The notes beneath the pieces were generated by a model. That model made no database searches and had not been told where the DNA came from. It worked only from the letters and a program-made list of their open reading frames with translations. A DNA stretch of 64,000 bases from Williamsia muralis (GTDB lineage: Bacteria > Actinomycetota > Actinomycetes > Mycobacteriales > Mycobacteriaceae). Position numbers and translations under genes: made by a program. The stretch lies in contig NZ_PEBD01000004.1 of the NCBI RefSeq assembly GCF_002735905.1, positions 682,001 through 746,000 on the forward strand, given 5' to 3'. Positions 27,954 to 37,501 of this stretch are shown here, in pieces (within the stretch, counting starts at the first letter, position 1; each line of letters starts with the position of its first letter).

Positions 27954-29306
27954 ATGGACCAACAACCGATCCTGCTCTGGCTTCGTCGAGACCTGCGGCT
28001 GGGTGATCTGCCACCGCTGCTGGCCGCGGAGGGCAGGCGCGTCCTGGCCTGCTTTGTCCTCGACCCCAGACTCGAGGCATCGTCGGGCGATCGACGACTG
28101 GCGTTCTTGTACGAGTCGCTCCGTGATCTGCACAACCAGCTCGACGGCAGATTCCTGATCGTCCGCGGAGCGCCCGAGGATCAGATTCCCGCCATCGCGA
28201 AGGCCATCGACGCCGAGGCGGTGCACATCACCGCCGACTTCGCCCCGTACGGACGTCGCCGAGACCGCAAGGTGGACGAAGCGCTGGGCGACGTGCCGCT
28301 ACGCGCCGAAGGATCGCCCTACGCGGTGACGCCCGGTCGCGTTCGCAAAGACGACGGTGAGCCCTACCGGGTGTTCACCCCTTACTTCCGTACGTGGAAG
28401 GCACACGGATGGCGGGAGCCGGCCGACACCGGACTGGAGTCCGCGGACTGGATCGACCCCCGTGACGTCGCAGGTGTCGAGTCCATCGACATTCCCGACC
28501 CGCCGGCCACACTCGACATTCCTGCCGGCGAGCACGCCGCGCACGAGCGTTTCGCCGAGTTCATCGCCGACGGCGTGCTCGGGTACGAGCAGGACCGCAA
28601 CCGGCCCGATCTCGAGGCGTCCAGCCGGATGTCGGCGTATCTGAAGTACGGCAACATCCATCCGCGGGCGATGCTTGCCAAACTCGGCAAATCCGAGGGG
28701 ACCGGACAGGCCGCCTACGTCAGGGAATTGGCGTTCCGCGACTTCTATGCCGATGTGCTGTACCAGCGACCCGATTCGGTGTGGTGGAACCTGAACAAGA
28801 AGTTCGATGCGATGGAGCACGACTCGGGAGCGGACGCCGATGCGGACTTCGATGCGTGGCGCGAGGGGAAGACCGGATATCCGATCGTCGACGCGGGTAT
28901 GCGTCAGCTCTCGGGGAGTGGGTTCATGCACAATCGGCTGCGCATGATCGTCGCATCATTCTTGATCAAGGACCTGCACCTGCCGTGGCAGCGCGGCGCG
29001 GCATGGTTCCTCGATCAACTCATCGACGGCGACATGGCGAGCAACCAGCACGGTTGGCAGTGGGTCGCGGGGTCGGGAACCGATGCGGCACCGTACTTTC
29101 GGGTGTTCAACCCCACCACGCAGGGCAAGAAGTTCGATCCCTCCGGGGATTACGTACGTCGCTGGGTTCCCGAGCTCCGCTCCATTCCGGGTAGCGCGGT
29201 CCACGAACCCGGCGCACTGCGGCCCGACGACTACCCGGAGCCGATCGTGGACCACTCGGCACAGCGCCGGGTGGCCCTGGATCGCTACAACCACCTCCCC
29301 AGCTGA
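27954..29306 (+). CDS. phr: Deoxyribodipyrimidine photolyase
   Basis: A 450-residue class I DNA photolyase that uses FAD and blue light to split cyclobutane pyrimidine dimers. The N-terminal antenna domain begins ILLWLRRDLRLGDLPPL. The C-terminal FAD domain has RELAFRDFYADVLYQ, then GYPIVDAGMRQL, and NQHGWQWVAGSGTDAAPYFRVFNP. The electron-transfer tryptophans appear to be retained. It is transcribed alone after a 39-nt gap from the glucosidase. It ends next to the first 21-bp repeat array. Confidence 0.95.
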   Translation: MDQQPILLWLRRDLRLGDLPPLLAAEGRRVLACFVLDPRLEASSGDRRLAFLYESLRDLHNQLDGRFLIVRGAPEDQIPAIAKAIDAEAVHITADFAPYGRRRDRKVDEALGDVPLRAEGSPYAVTPGRVRKDDGEPYRVFTPYFRTWKAHGWREPADTGLESADWIDPRDVAGVESIDIPDPPATLDIPAGEHAAHERFAEFIADGVLGYEQDRNRPDLEASSRMSAYLKYGNIHPRAMLAKLGKSEGTGQAAYVRELAFRDFYADVLYQRPDSVWWNLNKKFDAMEHDSGADADADFDAWREGKTGYPIVDAGMRQLSGSGFMHNRLRMIVASFLIKDLHLPWQRGAAWFLDQLIDGDMASNQHGWQWVAGSGTDAAPYFRVFNPTTQGKKFDPSGDYVRRWVPELRSIPGSAVHEPGALRPDDYPEPIVDHSAQRRVALDRYNHLPS

Positions 29307-29311
29307 CCATC

Positions 29312-29458
29312 GACCGTGCCGTTACTCCCGTCGATCGGGCCGTTACTCCCGTCGATCGGGCCGTTACTCCCGTCGATCGGGCCGTTACCCGCGTCGACCG
29401 TGCCGTTATCCCCATCAACCGTGCCGTAGTCCCCGTCGACCGTGCAGTTCTCCCGCGA
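29312..29458. repeat. 21-bp tandem repeat array 1 (7 units)
   Basis: Seven units of 21 bp with consensus GACCGTGCCGTTACTCCCGTC or the GATCGGG variant. Three central copies are almost identical and the outer ones are degenerate. The array fills the gap between the convergent phr and importer-lipoprotein genes. Because 21 is a multiple of three, the minus strand reads as a seven-residue repeat (TARSTGV) that should not be taken for a protein. A second array with the same unit is at 42852-43061. Confidence 0.9.
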
Positions 29459-29520
29459 CTTGGCCCACCACTGGTTGCCCGGAGCACGTTCAGTGCGAAC
29501 AAGGGCCCGCTCGTTGGGGT

Positions 29521-29538
29521 CAACGGCCCGGTCGACGG
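29521..29538 (-). repeat. Solitary inverted copy of the 21-bp repeat core
   Basis: CAACGGCCCGGTCGACGG is the reverse complement of the core found in array 2 units (CCGTCGACCGGGCCGTT). It lies 60 bases beyond array 1 in opposite orientation, so transcripts across the gap could fold back. Confidence 0.6.
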
Positions 29539-29552
29539 GTGATTGGGAAGGA

Positions 29553-30611
29553 TCAGATCGGCTTCTTCAGCTCCGGGTTCTCCGCGTAGATCTCGTTGAC
29601 GATCGACATGTCGAAGATGTCGGCCGGTTTGATGTCGTAGCCCGCCTTGGCAAGCGCTTCGATGTTCAGCTCGATCAGTTCATCTGACATCGTCAGCAGG
29701 CCATTGGCTTTGGTCTCGTCCGACACCACCAGGGTGTTCTGGGCTTCGGCTTCTTTGATCTGCTCGCCGAGTTCGAGGCCGAGATCCTTGCCGTACTTGG
29801 TGACGGCCAGCTCGGCCGACTTGGCCGGGTCGGCGACCGCGTCGTACCAGCCCTGGATGTCGGCCTTGATGAAAGCTTTGAGCTTGTCTCGCTCGTTGTC
29901 GATGGTCTCCTGGCGGACCACGAGGGTCTCGGCGACGAGGGGCAGATTGAAGTCGGCGAACAGGAAGTTCGCGTTGGGGAAACCGCCTTCTGCCAACGTA
30001 ATCGGCTCATTAGTGACATACGAGACCCAGCCGTCGACCTCACCTTTGGTCAGTGGGGTCGGGTCGTACTGCACGGTGATCTTCTGAATGTCCGCGTCGG
30101 TCATGCCATTTGCGGTGAGCAGTGCCTTGAAGACGTTCTCGTTCGACGCCTGGACGCCGATCTTCTTGCCCTTCATATCCTCGGGACTCAGGATCGGGCT
30201 ACCCGCCGACGACACGATGCAGAAGGGGTTCTTCTGGAACGTCGCAGCGACGGTCTTGAGCTTGGCGCCCTGCAGGATCACCGGGGCGGTCAGCTGCGGG
30301 GCGGTCATACCGATCCACACCTTGTTCGACGTCAGGCCCGTCTCGACGCCGGTGCCCGGCCCGCCGCCGGTGATCAGCTCGGGGGTGCCGAGTCCGGCGG
30401 CTTCGTAGTAGCCGTTCTCGATGGCGAAGTACTCGCCGGCGAACTCGATGTTCTTCTGCCACGACAACTGCACCTTGGGATTGGTGGTGCTGTCCCCGCC
30501 GCTGTCGCTGCTGCCGGAGCTGCAGGCAGCGAGAACACTGGCGCTTCCGACAGCGCCACCGGCGATCAGGGAGTACCGAAGGAAGGATCGGCGGTCGAAC
30601 GTGTAAGCCAT
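29553..30611 (-). CDS. NitT/TauT-type ABC transporter substrate-binding lipoprotein
   Basis: A 352-residue NMT1/THI5-like binding protein starting MAYTFDRRSFLRY at 30611. The twin-arginine motif RRSFL, a hydrophobic stretch and the lipobox LAAC predict a Tat-exported, lipid-anchored protein. The mature part begins VQLSWQKNIEFAGEYFAIENGYY and carries the GGGPG ligand loop typical of the family. Such proteins bind pyrimidine precursors, sulfonates, nitrate or other small molecules. It is the last gene of the importer operon, separated by 146 nt from the permease, and may have its own promoter. Confidence 0.9.
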   Translation of the reverse strand: MAYTFDRRSFLRYSLIAGGAVGSASVLAACSSGSSDSGGDSTTNPKVQLSWQKNIEFAGEYFAIENGYYEAAGLGTPELITGGGPGTGVETGLTSNKVWIGMTAPQLTAPVILQGAKLKTVAATFQKNPFCIVSSAGSPILSPEDMKGKKIGVQASNENVFKALLTANGMTDADIQKITVQYDPTPLTKGEVDGWVSYVTNEPITLAEGGFPNANFLFADFNLPLVAETLVVRQETIDNERDKLKAFIKADIQGWYDAVADPAKSAELAVTKYGKDLGLELGEQIKEAEAQNTLVVSDETKANGLLTMSDELIELNIEALAKAGYDIKPADIFDMSIVNEIYAENPELKKPI

Positions 30612-30757
30612 GTGCAGACTCCTGTTTTCAGTGAACGTCGGCGGTACTTCAGATCGAGATCCGCCTTCGGCAGAACTTAAGGTGGCGCGGTTTCGGCCAC
30701 ATTGCGCACGTGCGTTTGTTTGTAACGAGTTGTGAATCTGCGCCACCGGCAGCTGCC

Positions 30758-31633
30758 TTAGGTCGGGGTGGTGCCCATCTGCGCCAGCACGAGCTTCTCG
30801 GCGACACCGACAAACGCATAGAGCACGATGGAGGCGACCGTGATGACCAGCACCGACGCCCATAGCTCGTTGTAGGCTGCCGCGGGCAGCGCCTGCTGGA
30901 GGGTGGCGCCCAATCCCTTGTTGGTGCCGAGCCATTCGGCAACGGTGGCTCCGATCATGGCGCCGGGCACCGAGACCTTGGCCGCGGCGAACAGTGCTGG
31001 AACAGCCGAGGGCAACGCCGCCATCTTCATAGCCGTCAGGCGGGTTCCGCCGTAGGCCACGATCACGTCGTTGATCTGCCGCGGCGCATTCGCCAGTCCG
31101 GTCATGATCATCACCAACGCGGGGAAGAACACCACGATCCCGCCCATCACCGCGACGACGGCCACACCGCGTCCCACCACAAGCGTGATCAGCGGGGTCA
31201 TCGCCACCAGCGGTACCGACCGCAGCAACATGGCGATCGGCATGAACGTCTGGGCAACCGGGCGGAACATCACGAACAGCGCGGCGGCGACCACTGCTGC
31301 GCCCATGCCGCACACGAACCCGATCCCGGCGTCTTTCAGCGTGATCCACAGATTGTCGAGGATCGCGCTGCGGTCGGCAGAGGCCGTCGGGTCGGTGAAC
31401 AGGTAGTGGAACACGTCCACCGGGGTCTTGCCGATGATCGGGCCGATATCCGGGTACGCCAGCAGGAACAACCACCAGATGGCCAGGATCAGGAAGAACG
31501 AGATCACGAGCGAGCCGATGAACTTGGCGATCTCCCAGGCGATCGCCTTGCCGTTGCCGGCGTTTGCCCGCGTTGCTGCGGCCGCGGGAACCGGAGCGGT
31601 CGGTGGAGCTTGGGATGTGGTGGCGGCGGTCAT
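30758..31633 (-). CDS. ABC importer permease 2 (NitT/TauT type)
   Basis: A 291-residue inner-membrane permease starting MTAATTSQ at 31633. After an Ala/Pro-rich cytosolic tail it has about six helices. The EAA-type loop is around YGGTRLTAMKMAALPSAVPALFAAAKVS, the coupling site for the ATPase. It overlaps the preceding permease gene by four bases (ATGA), so the two are translationally coupled and probably form a heterodimer. Confidence 0.9.
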   Translation of the reverse strand: MTAATTSQAPPTAPVPAAAATRANAGNGKAIAWEIAKFIGSLVISFFLILAIWWLFLLAYPDIGPIIGKTPVDVFHYLFTDPTASADRSAILDNLWITLKDAGIGFVCGMGAAVVAAALFVMFRPVAQTFMPIAMLLRSVPLVAMTPLITLVVGRGVAVVAVMGGIVVFFPALVMIMTGLANAPRQINDVIVAYGGTRLTAMKMAALPSAVPALFAAAKVSVPGAMIGATVAEWLGTNKGLGATLQQALPAAAYNELWASVLVITVASIVLYAFVGVAEKLVLAQMGTTPT

Positions 31634-32454
31634 TTGCTGCCTACCATTCCGGTGCTGTAGAGGGTGACGAAGACCGAGAAGAACGCCACGATGCCGTAGC
31701 CGATCCCGGCGACTGCTCCCGCCACGAGAGCGATCGCCCACACGGCCGGGATGTCGCCGCTTTGCTGGGCGATGATGAGCGCCGGCCCCGCACCCTTTTC
31801 CGGCATCGCCAGGAACTCGCCGAGCACGGCACCGAGCACCGCTGCCGGTGCGGCGATCTTCAACGCCCCGAAGGTGCTCGGCAGAGCTGAGATGATGCGT
31901 ACCCGCACCAGCTGCGAAAAGGTGCCTCCGCCATACACTTTGACGAGGTCGAGACTGGCCTGATGTGGCGAGCGAAGGCCCGACAACGTTCCGATCATGG
32001 TGGTGAAGAACACCGAGATCGCCGCGAGGAACACGATCATGGTCTGTACCTCGGCAAACGCCACCTGCACGATGGGCGCAACCGCGATGATCGGCGTGCA
32101 GTAGCTGATGATGGCCAGCTGGGTGGCCACGCCCTCGATCAACGGGATGATCACCACCAGCAGCGCCAGGACGATGGCGAGTACGTTGCCCCACAGAAAC
32201 CCTCGTAGAGACAGTTCGATCGTGGGTGTGAAGTTGTTGATGTAGTAGTCCCAACCCTTGTCCCCGATGGCGTCGATGACGGCCAGCGGGGTGGGGATGG
32301 TGCCTTTGAACCACTCGAAGTACCCGGCCATCGTCCAGATGATGAGGACCGCGACAATGCCGATTGCTCCTGCACCCCAGCGTTTCCCGACCAGTTGTGC
32401 CCGGCCGGTGATCTGCGCGCCGCCCATCCCTTTGCCTGCGGTGAGGGTGGTCAC
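31630..32454 (-). CDS. ABC importer permease 1 (NitT/TauT type)
   Basis: A 274-residue inner-membrane permease starting at GTG 32454, four bases inside the end of the ATPase gene. About six helices follow a short cytosolic N-terminus. The EAA-like loop is around [30 protein letters not shown]. With the second permease it would form the membrane channel of the importer. Confidence 0.9.
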   Translation of the reverse strand: MTTLTAGKGMGGAQITGRAQLVGKRWGAGAIGIVAVLIIWTMAGYFEWFKGTIPTPLAVIDAIGDKGWDYYINNFTPTIELSLRGFLWGNVLAIVLALLVVIIPLIEGVATQLAIISYCTPIIAVAPIVQVAFAEVQTMIVFLAAISVFFTTMIGTLSGLRSPHQASLDLVKVYGGGTFSQLVRVRIISALPSTFGALKIAAPAAVLGAVLGEFLAMPEKGAGPALIIAQQSGDIPAVWAIALVAGAVAGIGYGIVAFFSVFVTLYSTGMVGSK

Positions 32455-33314
32455 GCGACGCCCGCCGATCCCTTGTTGCCGAACAGCAGGCCGCTGAGGT
32501 GGTCATGCAGGGCGTGGAACTCGGGGGTCCGCATCATGTCGGGTACGCGCGGGCGGGGCAGGTCGATGGTGACCGTCTCCAGGACCCGTCCTGGTCGGGG
32601 ACTCATCACGGCGACAACATCGGAGAGGAACACCGCTTCGGCGATGCCGTGGGTGACCATGAGTGTGGTGGCCGGCTTCTCGGTCCAGATGCGCAGCAGC
32701 TCGATGTTCAGGCGCTGGCGGGTCATGTCGTCGAGGGCACCGAAGGGTTCGTCGAGCAACAGTGCTGTGGGTTTGACGACCAGCGCGCGGGCGATGGATA
32801 CGCGCTGACGCATGCCTCCGGACAGGGTGGCCGGTTTGGCCTTCTCGAAGCCCTTGAGACCGACCAGGGCGATCAGCTCGTCGATGAAACTCTTGTCGAC
32901 GGAGATTCCCGCGACCTGCAACGGCAGCTTGATGTTCGATTCGACACTGCGCCACGGCAGCAGCGCGGAATCCTGGAAGGCGATGCCCAGCCCGTGTTGC
33001 GACTGGAGTTCTTTCGGTGAGCGCCCGTTCATCAGCGCCGTGCCGGCAGTGGCCTCTTCGAGACCCGCCAGGATGCGCAGGACCGTGGATTTTCCGCATC
33101 CGGACGGCCCGAGAAGCGACAGGAAAGCGCCTTCCGAGGTCTGCAGGTCGACGTTGTCGAGTGCGGTCACCGACGACCCGCCCCGCAGTCCCGCGGACTT
33201 GAACTCCTTGGTCAGCCCGGAGATGTTGATACCGGTGCCCAGCGGCCGGGCAGCCTTGGGTGCGGTAGGCGATTCGTCCGTAACACTCATCGACGGAGAG
33301 TCAGCGTGGGTCAT
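32451..33314 (-). CDS. ABC importer ATPase (NitT/TauT type)
   Basis: A 287-residue ATP-binding subunit. Walker [10 protein letters not shown], signature LSGGMRQR, Walker [13 protein letters not shown] and switch His in VTHGIAEA are all intact. It resembles SsuB/TauB/ThiZ ATPases. I keep ATG 33314: a TAGCGT -10 box lies eight bases upstream (leaderless), and ATG 33290 is an alternative. It is the first gene of a four-gene import operon. A GTTAC-N6-GTTAC element in the promoter suggests nitrogen control. Confidence 0.92.
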   Translation of the reverse strand: MTHADSPSMSVTDESPTAPKAARPLGTGINISGLTKEFKSAGLRGGSSVTALDNVDLQTSEGAFLSLLGPSGCGKSTVLRILAGLEEATAGTALMNGRSPKELQSQHGLGIAFQDSALLPWRSVESNIKLPLQVAGISVDKSFIDELIALVGLKGFEKAKPATLSGGMRQRVSIARALVVKPTALLLDEPFGALDDMTRQRLNIELLRIWTEKPATTLMVTHGIAEAVFLSDVVAVMSPRPGRVLETVTIDLPRPRVPDMMRTPEFHALHDHLSGLLFGNKGSAGVA

Positions 33315-33322
33315 ATCGGGCG

Positions 33323-33365
33323 ACGCTAGGCGTCTGGAGTTTCTTCGCGGTTACACCCGCGTTAC
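33323..33365 (-). promoter_or_regulatory. Promoter of the NitT/TauT operon with a possible GlnR box
   Basis: A TAGCGT -10 element (33328-33323, minus strand) lies eight bases before ATG 33314. GTTACACCCGCGTTAC (33350-33365, plus strand) has the AC-N9-AC spacing of actinobacterial GlnR sites. It is centred about 41 bases before the inferred transcription start, where activators of this type bind. CGCGGT/ACCGCG arms flank it. Confidence 0.45.
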
Positions 33366-33437
33366 CGCGGTCATCCGGACCTCACTGCGGCATCATTCCG
33401 CGCAGCGACAACACTTTTCGTTGTCTATCGTGCGGGC

Positions 33438-34760
33438 ATGAGATTGGTGTTGATGTTCTACGGCAGCCGCGGCGACATCCAGCCGGGTCTGGCCTTCGGG
33501 CTCGATCTGCAGCGTCGCGGCCATGACGTCAGGATGGTCGTGCCGCCGAACTTCGTCCCGCTCGCCCGGGATCTCGGCCTGATCGCGTATTCGGTGGGTT
33601 CGGACACCGCCTCGGTGTGGGACAGCCCGCGAGGGCAGGAGATCCTGCGGACCAAGAACCCGTACATGAAGTTGCGGCTGGCCGGCGCTGCGATCAAGGA
33701 GGGTTTCGCAGCGTTCGACGCTGACGCGGTGGATCTGCTCACCGGACCCGACGCCGAACTCACCGGCGTGGACGGTGTGGTGAGCGGACCCCTCTGTCAG
33801 GAACGGATGTACTCGATCGCCGAGAAGCTCGGCGTGCCGTTCTCGGTGCTGCGTTTCGGACCGTTCTCAGAGAACGGCGTGGTCGGCGCCGTTCCCGGAG
33901 TCGTGCTGCCAGGTCCGGCTGCGATCAATCGTGCGTCGTGGAAGCTGGCCGACGCGCTGGGGTTCATGGTCGGGCGAGGTGCGGAGAACTCGTTCCGCGA
34001 AAGGCTCGGATTACCCGCTGTGCAGCAGTCGCTCCACCAGAGATTGATGACAGGCGAGGTTCTTCAGATCCAGGCCTACGATCCAGTGTTGTTCCCCGGT
34101 CTGGTCGAGGAATGGGGCAGTCGCAAGCCGATCGTCGGTTACCTCGATCTTCCCGCCGACGCGCGAGGTGAAGCAGCTGGGGATGCCGCTGCAACCCAGG
34201 AGGCCACCCGGGCTCTGGATCAGTGGCTGGCAGCAGGTGATCCACCGGTCTTCGTCACGGTGGGCAGTGTGCCGGTCCTCGATTCGGCCGCACTCACCCG
34301 GGTGATCACCGAAGCCTGTGCGGCGGTCGGGGTCCGCGCGCTGATCACGATGAAAGGGCGGACCACCGGACCCGACCCGTCGGATGACGGAGTGTTCTTC
34401 GCCGAATCGCTTGATCATGCGGCCGTGCTGCCACGGTGCCGCGCCGCGGTGCATCACGGTGGGGCAGGAACCACCGCCGCAGGACTGCGGGCCGGGTTGC
34501 CCACGATGGTCTGCCACGGTGGCGCCGACCAGGCGTACTGGGGCCGGCAGGTGAAAACTCTTGGCCTCGGGACCTTTTGCCGATTGAAGGGCTTGACCGC
34601 CGAGCGGTTGGCGGCCGGCCTGGAGGTGATCCTCGACCCTGCTGTCAGTACACGAGTGGCGGCGGTCGCCGGTGCACTGATCGCACCTGGCGCCGCCGCC
34701 ACGCATGCCGCCCAACTCGTCGAGGACCGTTTCGGGGCGACTCGCTCGGTCAGCCCTTGA
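33438..34760 (+). CDS. UGT-type glycosyltransferase
   Basis: A 440-residue GT-B glycosyltransferase of the family 1 / glycopeptide-type group. The N-terminal acceptor domain starts MRLVLMFYGSRGDIQPGLAFG. The nucleotide-sugar site in the C-terminal domain is HHGGAGTTAAGLRAGLPTMVCHGGADQAYWG. It likely glycosylates a lipid or small hydrophobic acceptor in the cytosol. TATCGT (33426-33431) six bases before ATG suggests a leaderless transcript. It is divergent from the importer operon and ends 11 bases inside the convergent ABC permease gene. Confidence 0.88.
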   Translation: MRLVLMFYGSRGDIQPGLAFGLDLQRRGHDVRMVVPPNFVPLARDLGLIAYSVGSDTASVWDSPRGQEILRTKNPYMKLRLAGAAIKEGFAAFDADAVDLLTGPDAELTGVDGVVSGPLCQERMYSIAEKLGVPFSVLRFGPFSENGVVGAVPGVVLPGPAAINRASWKLADALGFMVGRGAENSFRERLGLPAVQQSLHQRLMTGEVLQIQAYDPVLFPGLVEEWGSRKPIVGYLDLPADARGEAAGDAAATQEATRALDQWLAAGDPPVFVTVGSVPVLDSAALTRVITEACAAVGVRALITMKGRTTGPDPSDDGVFFAESLDHAAVLPRCRAAVHHGGAGTTAAGLRAGLPTMVCHGGADQAYWGRQVKTLGLGTFCRLKGLTAERLAAGLEVILDPAVSTRVAAVAGALIAPGAAATHAAQLVEDRFGATRSVSP

Positions 34761-35982
34761 TGGCTTCCTTCCACTTCACGCGGGCCCCTGTGCGCAGGAT
34801 GTTGCGCTGGTAGATGCGGGCGGCGAGCCACGCCGCCACCGCACAAGCGATCATCATCAGGACGATGGTGACGATCACCTGGACCACCGTTGCGTCCCCG
34901 GTTGCTATCCGCACCGGCATGATCGACGCCGAGAACGGCGGTATCCACGCCAGCGTCTGCATCAACGTGCTGTCGAGGGAGCCGATGCCGAAGTAGGCCG
35001 AGTACACAACCGCCATCGCGAGGATGGTGAGCGGGGCCGAACTCGATCCGAGCTCCTCCTGCCGCGACACCACTGCGCCCGTTGCGGCGTACAGGGTTGC
35101 GAAGAAGACGAATCCCAGCACGAACCAGATGACAACCGCGACGAACATCGAACCGGCCGCCGTGGGCACGTCGAGAATGCCCGTGGCAAGGGCGGCTACG
35201 AGCGCGGTACCGCCCAACAGGACCACTTGCGCAAAGGCCATCAATCCGATGCCGACGATCTTGCCCCACAGCAGATGTAGCGGTTTGATCGTTGCGAGCA
35301 ACAACTCGACCACCCGGGATGTCTTCTCTTCGACGACTCCCGCCGCCACCATGGAACCGCCTTGCAGTACGGCGAACATCAGCAGTGAGACACCGACGAG
35401 CGCCACGGCAATACGTTGCCCTTCATTGGGTTTGGCGGGGTCTGTCTCGCTGACGGTGAGTGTGGAGTCGGCGCTGATGGCCGAAAGGTCCACGTTCTCC
35501 GCGGCCAGGGCCTTGGTCAACCCGTCCTGACTCACGGCCGTTCGCAACACACCTTCGAGGCTGCCGTCGAGGTCGTCTTTGGTGACGGCTTCGTAGTTGT
35601 TGGTTCCGGCGGCGCCGGGGACCAACGCGACCTTCACGTCGCCTTCCTTCGCCTGCGCGCGGGCGTCGTCGGCGTTGCCGATGGGCACAATCTCGATGTT
35701 CTCCCCGGATGCGTCGCCGACCGCGACGATCGTCTCCGACAACTGCGAGTTGTCGCCCACCAGTCCGACTTTCGTCGGTTTGTCGTCGCCGGTGAAGATC
35801 GAGAGAACGATGATGCCGGCGACGATGACCACCAGCAGGATCACGTTGGTGATGAGGAACGACTTGGTGGCCGCGCGGGTGGTGATCTCGCGCCTGGCAA
35901 CCAGGTTGATGGCTCGCCACGCGCTCATCCGGCCCGAGCCGGACGTCGGGTGCTTGTTCGGGTCGGAAGCGTTCACACTCAT
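34750..35982 (-). CDS. ABC-2 exporter permease (NatB/YhaP-like)
   Basis: A 410-residue membrane protein. An N-terminal helix (about 42-64) is followed by an extracytoplasmic domain of about 130 residues. A C-terminal bundle of about five helices contains GGSMVAAGVVEEKTSRVVELLLATIKPLHLLWGKI, the hallmark of NatB-type ABC-2 permeases. It overlaps the ATPase gene by four bases. Family members export Na+, peptides or bacteriocin-like compounds; the cargo here is unknown. Confidence 0.9.
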   Translation of the reverse strand: MSVNASDPNKHPTSGSGRMSAWRAINLVARREITTRAATKSFLITNVILLVVIVAGIIVLSIFTGDDKPTKVGLVGDNSQLSETIVAVGDASGENIEIVPIGNADDARAQAKEGDVKVALVPGAAGTNNYEAVTKDDLDGSLEGVLRTAVSQDGLTKALAAENVDLSAISADSTLTVSETDPAKPNEGQRIAVALVGVSLLMFAVLQGGSMVAAGVVEEKTSRVVELLLATIKPLHLLWGKIVGIGLMAFAQVVLLGGTALVAALATGILDVPTAAGSMFVAVVIWFVLGFVFFATLYAATGAVVSRQEELGSSSAPLTILAMAVVYSAYFGIGSLDSTLMQTLAWIPPFSASIMPVRIATGDATVVQVIVTIVLMMIACAVAAWLAARIYQRNILRTGARVKWKEAIKG

Positions 35983-36875
35983 GCGGATACAACCTCTCGG
36001 AAGAGTTCGGTCAGGTCGGGTCGGGATTGGGCGAAGTGCGTGACCGGCCCCGTGGCGAGGGCAGCGGTCAGAATTGCCTGCTCGTCAGTTCCCGGCGTCA
36101 TGCTCACCGTGGTGATCGACCCGTTCTGGATGGTGCCGACAACCCCGGGCAGATGATCGGCCCAGCCGGGCGGGGCTTGTGGTGCGCCGACGTCGAGCCG
36201 GATCTCGCCGGCCGACCGGAGTTCGTCCACGGTGCCCAGTGCCCGCATGGTGCCGGAGGAGATGATGCCGACCCGGTCACACAGGCGTTGCACGAGTTCG
36301 AGTTGGTGGCTCGAGAAGATGACCGGAACACCTTGCGCGGCTTTTTCTTTGAGCACGTCGCTCATCACGTCGACGGCGACGGGATCCAGGCCGGAGAACG
36401 GTTCGTCGAGCACCAGCACATCGGGGCTGTGAACAAGAGCGGCCGCCAGCTGTACACGCTGCTGATTGCCCAGGCTCAAGCTGTTCACGTCGTCGTTGAT
36501 CCGCTCGTACACACCCAGCCGTCGTACCCAGGTCTCTACCTGGTCATCGGCCTCGGCGCGAGACAGGCCGTGCAACTGTGCGAGGAACGAGAGCTGTTTG
36601 CCCACCTTCATCTTGGGATACAGGCCACGTTCTTCGGGCATGTATCCGATGCGACGGCGCGTGTCGAGGTCGATGGGGGAATCGCCCAGCAGTACTCGAC
36701 CCGAATCTGCCGACAGCACACCGAGGATGATGCGCATCGTGGTGGATTTTCCGGCGCCGTTGGAACCGACGAATCCGAAGATCTCGCCGGGGGCGACGGT
36801 GAAGGACATGTTGTCGAGGGCCTTGAGGGACCCGTATCTCTTACTGAGACCGTCGACGATGAGGGGAGCGTTCAC
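35979..36875 (-). CDS. ABC exporter ATPase (NatA-like)
   Basis: A 298-residue ATP-binding protein starting at GTG 36875. Walker A GSNGAGKST, signature LSLGNQQRVQLA and Walker B VLVLDEPFSGLDPV are complete, and a YhaQ/NatA-type C-terminal extension follows. Four-base overlaps on both sides couple it to the small membrane protein upstream and the permease downstream. It powers the NatB-like permease. Confidence 0.92.
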   Translation of the reverse strand: MNAPLIVDGLSKRYGSLKALDNMSFTVAPGEIFGFVGSNGAGKSTTMRIILGVLSADSGRVLLGDSPIDLDTRRRIGYMPEERGLYPKMKVGKQLSFLAQLHGLSRAEADDQVETWVRRLGVYERINDDVNSLSLGNQQRVQLAAALVHSPDVLVLDEPFSGLDPVAVDVMSDVLKEKAAQGVPVIFSSHQLELVQRLCDRVGIISSGTMRALGTVDELRSAGEIRLDVGAPQAPPGWADHLPGVVGTIQNGSITTVSMTPGTDEQAILTAALATGPVTHFAQSRPDLTELFREVVSA

Positions 36876-37501
36876 TGTTCGAATCCTCCTGATTGGCTGA
36901 CGTTTTCATTGGCCACCACCTGGGGATAGGTGGCGAAGTCCTCTGGATCGGGGTCGGGTAACCACCATCCGATCAGACAGGTGGGAATGCACGTGGCGGC
37001 GGTCACGAGGATGATGAGCAGAACGGCACTGCCGTAGATGGCCTGCGCGTCTACGCTGTCGCCGCGCCCGGTCGACAGGATGAGCAGAATCGCGTACGGG
37101 ATGAACATCGAGATCCAGAGCGCGGTGTAGGCGATGGAACGTGCGGCGTTACGGCTGGCCAGTTGGATTTCATCGAGCACAGCGGCCGGCGCGTCGGACA
37201 CGTTGAGGGTCACCACCTTCAAGGCGTAGACCAGGGGCAGCAGCGCGCAGAAGACCAGGCCGACAAACGGTACGGCCGCCCAATCGGTGAAGAACATCGC
37301 GATGGCCGTTGCGAAGATGAGGAGCATGGTGGCGATCAGCGCGATGATCAACCGGCGGGCCGACCGTCGGTTGCGTAGACCGTTGAACCTTGTGCCCGAG
37401 CGCGCCATGAACTTCTGATGCCGTCGTGCTTGCGCCGACTCGTACCCGCGCCACCATCCCGGGATGGCCTGCTGTGGGATGACAGAGTTGGGATCGTTCA
37501 T
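36872..37501 (-). CDS. Membrane protein of the XRE-ABC operon
   Basis: A 209-residue protein with a basic cytosolic N-terminus of about 47 residues. Four hydrophobic helices follow (approximately 49-69, 74-94, 120-141 and 152-176), then an acidic C-terminal tail. I do not recognise a named family. Membrane proteins of this kind are often encoded between an XRE regulator and an ABC exporter, where they may act as sensor or accessory subunit. It overlaps both neighbours by four bases. Confidence 0.72.
   Translation of the reverse strand: MNDPNSVIPQQAIPGWWRGYESAQARRHQKFMARSGTRFNGLRNRRSARRLIIALIATMLLIFATAIAMFFTDWAAVPFVGLVFCALLPLVYALKVVTLNVSDAPAAVLDEIQLASRNAARSIAYTALWISMFIPYAILLILSTGRGDSVDAQAIYGSAVLLIILVTAATCIPTCLIGWWLPDPDPEDFATYPQVVANENVSQSGGFEQ

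Noticed and set aside
30758-32506. A single 582-codon frame spanning the second permease and part of the first
   Set aside because: The upstream half is out of frame with permease 1. The ATG at 31633 with its ATGA overlap gives two normal-sized permeases.
33315-33437. TPP riboswitch upstream of the NMT1/THI5-like importer operon
   Set aside because: None of the conserved thi-box segments is present, and the inferred leader is too short.
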